From NCBI GenBank assembly GCA_002728915.1, contig PBWE01000008.1:64893-71964 (forward strand): a stretch of DNA of 7,072 bases, read 5' to 3'. The stretch comes from Micrococcales bacterium (GTDB lineage Bacteria; Actinomycetota; Actinomycetes; S36-B12). This document shows positions 4,292 to 7,072 of the stretch, one piece after another; positions within the stretch are counted from its first letter, which is position 1; every line of letters starts with the position of its first letter. The translations under genes and the position numbers were made by a program. Below the pieces are notes generated by a model. That model did no database searches, was not told the origin of the DNA, and saw nothing but the letters and a program-made list of their open reading frames with translations.

Positions 4292-7072
4292 TCAGGTGAC
4301 CGTTTCGTCGGGTACACCCTCATCGACTGCTTCTTCGCCACCGCCATCGGGCGGTGCGGCCGCGCCGCCACCGGTGATCTGAGCCTCTGCCTGGGCAGCC
4401 CGCGCGAGGGCCTCTGCCAGTCGGTCTTGTGCCTCTCCGTAGGCGGCGAAGTCTCCGTCGGCGAGGGCATCCTGCCCGTCTTGGTAGGCGCGCTGGGCGT
4501 CGTCGATGGCGATCGCTAGGTCCGTTACCGGGTCACCGGTGGACGGTGGTGCGGTCGGTTCCGGGGTGGGTTGCGGGTTTAAGCCCTCTTCGGGGATCGG
4601 GTCCGGTTCGGGCTCGGCAACCGGTGAGGAGCCCAAGACCTGACGCAGAGCGCCAGTCAACGTGTCGTCCAGCGCAACGTTGGCTCCGTACCCCACGAGC
4701 ACCTTGCGAAGCAGCGGGTAGCCCTCTGCGGCTGCCCGCAGATACACCGGTTCGACGTACAACAGCCCGTCATTAAACGGCAAAGAGAGCAGGTTGCCGA
4801 ACTCGATCTCCGACCCGCCTCGGCGCAGGAGTGATAGTTGTGAGGAGACCGTCGGGTCGGACTCGAAGTTGTTCTGCACCTGTTGCGGGCCGGGTGTGGT
4901 CGTGTTCGACGGTAGTTGCAGAACTCGGATTGTTCCGTAGTCCTCCCCCGGTGCAGAATTCACCGCCATGAATGCTGCGAGGGTTTGGCGTCGTTGCGGT
5001 GCGAAAGTCGTGGTCAAAGAGAAGGCCGGCGACACTTCACCTGGCATCTGCAGCGTCAAGTAGTAGGGCGGCTGGAAGACCTGCGCGGGCGTGACGGTCG
5101 GATCGAACGGCACGATCCACACATCGGTGCCGTTGTAGAACGTCGAGGCGTCGGTGACGTGGTAGCGCGTCATGACGGTGCGCTGAACCTTGAACAAATC
5201 CTGTGGGTACCGCACGTGCTCGATGACGTCGTCCGGCATGTCCGCGCGCGGTTCGACGACGTCCGGGAATGCCTTGCGCCACGTCCTCAGCACGGGATCG
5301 GATTCGTCCCACGCATACAAACTGACGGTCCCTTCGAAAGCATCGACGACGGCTTTCACCGAGTTGCGCATGTAGTTGACCCGGTCGCGGGCGATCAGGC
5401 CCGCAGCGAAGTTTGCGCCACTGATGGAGTCCGCCGTTGCTTCACCGAGAGACACGCGACTGGCGTAGGGGAAATCGTTAGACAGGGTGTATCCGTCGAC
5501 GATCCACTTGATCCTGCCGTCGACCACGACGGGATACGGATCTTGATCCAGGGTGAGCCACGGAGCAACCTTCCCCACCCGGGTCAACGGATCCCGGTCC
5601 CACATGATCTGCGACTCGGAATTCACCAAATCCGAGAGCAGGATGTTGGTGTCTTGAAATTTGGTCGCGAAGAGCAAACGGCCGAACAGCGTTCCCATGT
5701 CCACGCCACCGGAGCCCTGGTAGGTGGTGTTGGCCTGCCCCGATGGGCTTGCGTCATCCGGGTAATCGAGTTCCACCGGTGGGGTCCCCTCGGGCGCACC
5801 GACGATGGAGTACGGCGGCGAGAACTCGCCGAAGTAGATGCGCGGTTGCTCGAGGTCGAGTTCACCGATCGGCGGGATGTCACTGGCGAAGAAGTCGGGC
5901 GTCCCGTCGGACTCGGCAGTGTTGTCGTAGGCCGAGACGAAACCGTAGCCGTGGGTAAACACGGCGACCTCGTTCGTCCAATTTCGCTGGCCATCGGGGA
6001 TACCGGCGAGATTGATCTCACGAGCGGCCACCACGGCTCCACGCTGTCCGCCCGGCAGGTCGTAGCGGTCGACATCGAGTCGAGAGTTGAAGGAGTAGTA
6101 ACCACGAATCTGCTGCAACTGGTTGTACGTGGGGGAAACGACCGCAGGGTCGAGCAGACGGATGTTGTTGATGGTTCCGGCGCTGGCTTCGACGATCTCC
6201 ACCGACGGTGGGGAGACCGAACCGGCGTACTCTTCGATCTTGGCGTCGTCGATCTTGTACGCGGTCCGTGTCGCCTCGATGTTGCGTTCGATGTACGGGC
6301 GTTCGCGGACCAGTTCGCTTGGGCGAACCTGAAACTGCTGGACGATCAGCGGGTAGACGCCACCCACAATCACCGAGGTAAGCACCATCAGCCCGAGGCC
6401 GATGAGCGGAATGATCCATTGCCGGCGGAACGCATTGAGCAGGAACAGCAACCCGACGAGCAGCGCGACGAATGTCAGGATGTTCAACGCGGGAAGCTTT
6501 GCATTGACGTCGGCGTACTGCAGACCCGTGAATCCGCCCGCAAGATCGCTGCTTTGGATGACGAGGTCGTAGCGGTCGAGCCAGTACGCGATCGCCTTGA
6601 GGAACAAGAAGATGGCCACGGTGATCGAGATTTGGACCTGCGCCGCCGTCGTCGCCCGGTCACCCTTCGGCTGCAGACGCAGACCACCGAAGAGGTAGTG
6701 CACGACGACACCGAGCGCGAGGGCGATAAAGGTTGCGGCGAAGGCGAATCCGAGGAGGAACCTCAAGAACGGCAGTTCGAACGTGTAGAAGGACACATCG
6801 AGACCGAATTGCGGGTCGGTCATCCCGAAGGGTGTGGCGTTGCGCCACTGCAGGAAGCGTCCCCACTCGCCAGAAGCCGCCAGTCCGCTGAAAAGCCCGA
6901 GAACAACCGTCAAGCCCAACAGCAAGCGTCCCTTGAACGGTTCGATCGCCTCCCGGTAACGCTCCAAGCTGGCTTGCTCCGGGGTTGTCCCGGCGAAAGC
7001 CGGCCGCGTTCGGTAGGCGATCCACGTCGCGAGCAACACAACCAGGGCCATCACGATGCCGAAAGCGAGAAA
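4292..7072 (-). CDS. UPF0182 family integral membrane protein, 5' end outside the window
   Basis: The frame stays open to the right edge (926 codons visible) and its first residues (FLAFGIV...) are already membrane-like, so the true start lies beyond 7072. The usual family length is roughly 900-1000 aa. Counting from the GTG at 7054 as residue 1, hydrophobic spans lie before about 13 and at 43-61, 95-122, 141-159, 188-208 and 213-239. The family has about seven, so one is probably missing. The signature region VRPSELVRERPYIERN (243-258) is followed by a large, probably extracytoplasmic domain to about 808. Then come a Pro/Glu-rich linker (809-846), an Ala/Gln/Asp-rich probable helix (847-893, including AYGEAQDRLAEALARA) and an acidic Gly/Pro/Ala tail. 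The molecular function of UPF0182 is not known to me. The GTG at 7054 and ATG at 7051 should not be taken as starts. Confidence 0.93.
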   Translation of the reverse strand, partial: FLAFGIVMALVVLLATWIAYRTRPAFAGTTPEQASLERYREAIEPFKGRLLLGLTVVLGLFSGLAASGEWGRFLQWRNATPFGMTDPQFGLDVSFYTFELPFLRFLLGFAFAATFIALALGVVVHYLFGGLRLQPKGDRATTAAQVQISITVAIFLFLKAIAYWLDRYDLVIQSSDLAGGFTGLQYADVNAKLPALNILTFVALLVGLLFLLNAFRRQWIIPLIGLGLMVLTSVIVGGVYPLIVQQFQVRPSELVRERPYIERNIEATRTAYKIDDAKIEEYAGSVSPPSVEIVEASAGTINNIRLLDPAVVSPTYNQLQQIRGYYSFNSRLDVDRYDLPGGQRGAVVAAREINLAGIPDGQRNWTNEVAVFTHGYGFVSAYDNTAESDGTPDFFASDIPPIGELDLEQPRIYFGEFSPPYSIVGAPEGTPPVELDYPDDASPSGQANTTYQGSGGVDMGTLFGRLLFATKFQDTNILLSDLVNSESQIMWDRDPLTRVGKVAPWLTLDQDPYPVVVDGRIKWIVDGYTLSNDFPYASRVSLGEATADSISGANFAAGLIARDRVNYMRNSVKAVVDAFEGTVSLYAWDESDPVLRTWRKAFPDVVEPRADMPDDVIEHVRYPQDLFKVQRTVMTRYHVTDASTFYNGTDVWIVPFDPTVTPAQVFQPPYYLTLQMPGEVSPAFSLTTTFAPQRRQTLAAFMAVNSAPGEDYGTIRVLQLPSNTTTPGPQQVQNNFESDPTVSSQLSLLRRGGSEIEFGNLLSLPFNDGLLYVEPVYLRAAAEGYPLLRKVLVGYGANVALDDTLTGALRQVLGSSPVAEPEPDPIPEEGLNPQPTPEPTAPPSTGDPVTDLAIAIDDAQRAYQDGQDALADGDFAAYGEAQDRLAEALARAAQAEAQITGGGAAAPPDGGGEEAVDEGVPDETVT

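Noticed and set aside
4096..4470. 124-aa minus-strand frame containing WAHNPEVAGSNPAPAT
   Set aside because: It translates straight through the tRNA-fMet and its terminator, giving a well-known spurious peptide, and overlaps the UPF0182 gene in another frame.
5623..6105. 160-aa Ser/Thr/Arg-rich minus-strand frame
   Set aside because: It is inside the UPF0182 gene in a shifted frame; the composition is that of an out-of-frame read of GC-rich coding DNA.

Overview
This is a GC-rich bacterial window, most likely chromosomal and from an Actinomycetota member. Supporting signs are GC-ending codons, an actinobacterial-style initiator tRNA with an encoded CCA, a UPF0182-family membrane protein (common in actinobacteria), and promoter spacing that fits leaderless mRNAs. 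I see no transposase, integrase, phage gene, CRISPR array or long repeat. The organism assignment is inference; no species marker is present.

Layout. Positions 1-125 are AT-richer leader DNA with a weak promoter and a clear ribosome binding site, followed by an unrecognised 55-aa protein on the + strand (126-293). A hairpin-rich convergent gap (294-396) separates it from a three-gene minus-strand cluster that reads from right to left: a HAD-type II hydrolase (3447-2782), a GMC-family FAD oxidoreductase (2772-1267) and exonuclease III (1227-397). Gaps of 9 and 39 nt suggest one transcript. Only 35 nt separate the HAD start from a divergent thiol (glutathione-type) peroxidase on the + strand (3483-3974). 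A 145-nt stretch with no recognised gene follows. Next come a strong intrinsic terminator and the initiator tRNA-fMet on the minus strand (4231-4155). The rest of the window (4292 to the right edge) is the 3' part of a UPF0182 integral membrane protein whose start lies outside the window.

How the genes may fit together. Exonuclease III (repair of abasic and oxidised DNA ends), the peroxidase (hydroperoxide removal) and the FAD oxidoreductase (possible H2O2 producer if it uses oxygen) make an oxidative-stress theme possible, but this rests on adjacency alone. The substrates of the HAD and GMC enzymes cannot be read from the sequence. The window mostly looks like ordinary actinobacterial chromosome, and I found no convincing undescribed multi-gene system. 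The best second-look items are the cysteine cluster in the GMC enzyme, the altered HAD active site, the compact divergent leaderless-looking promoter region and the orphan 55-aa protein.
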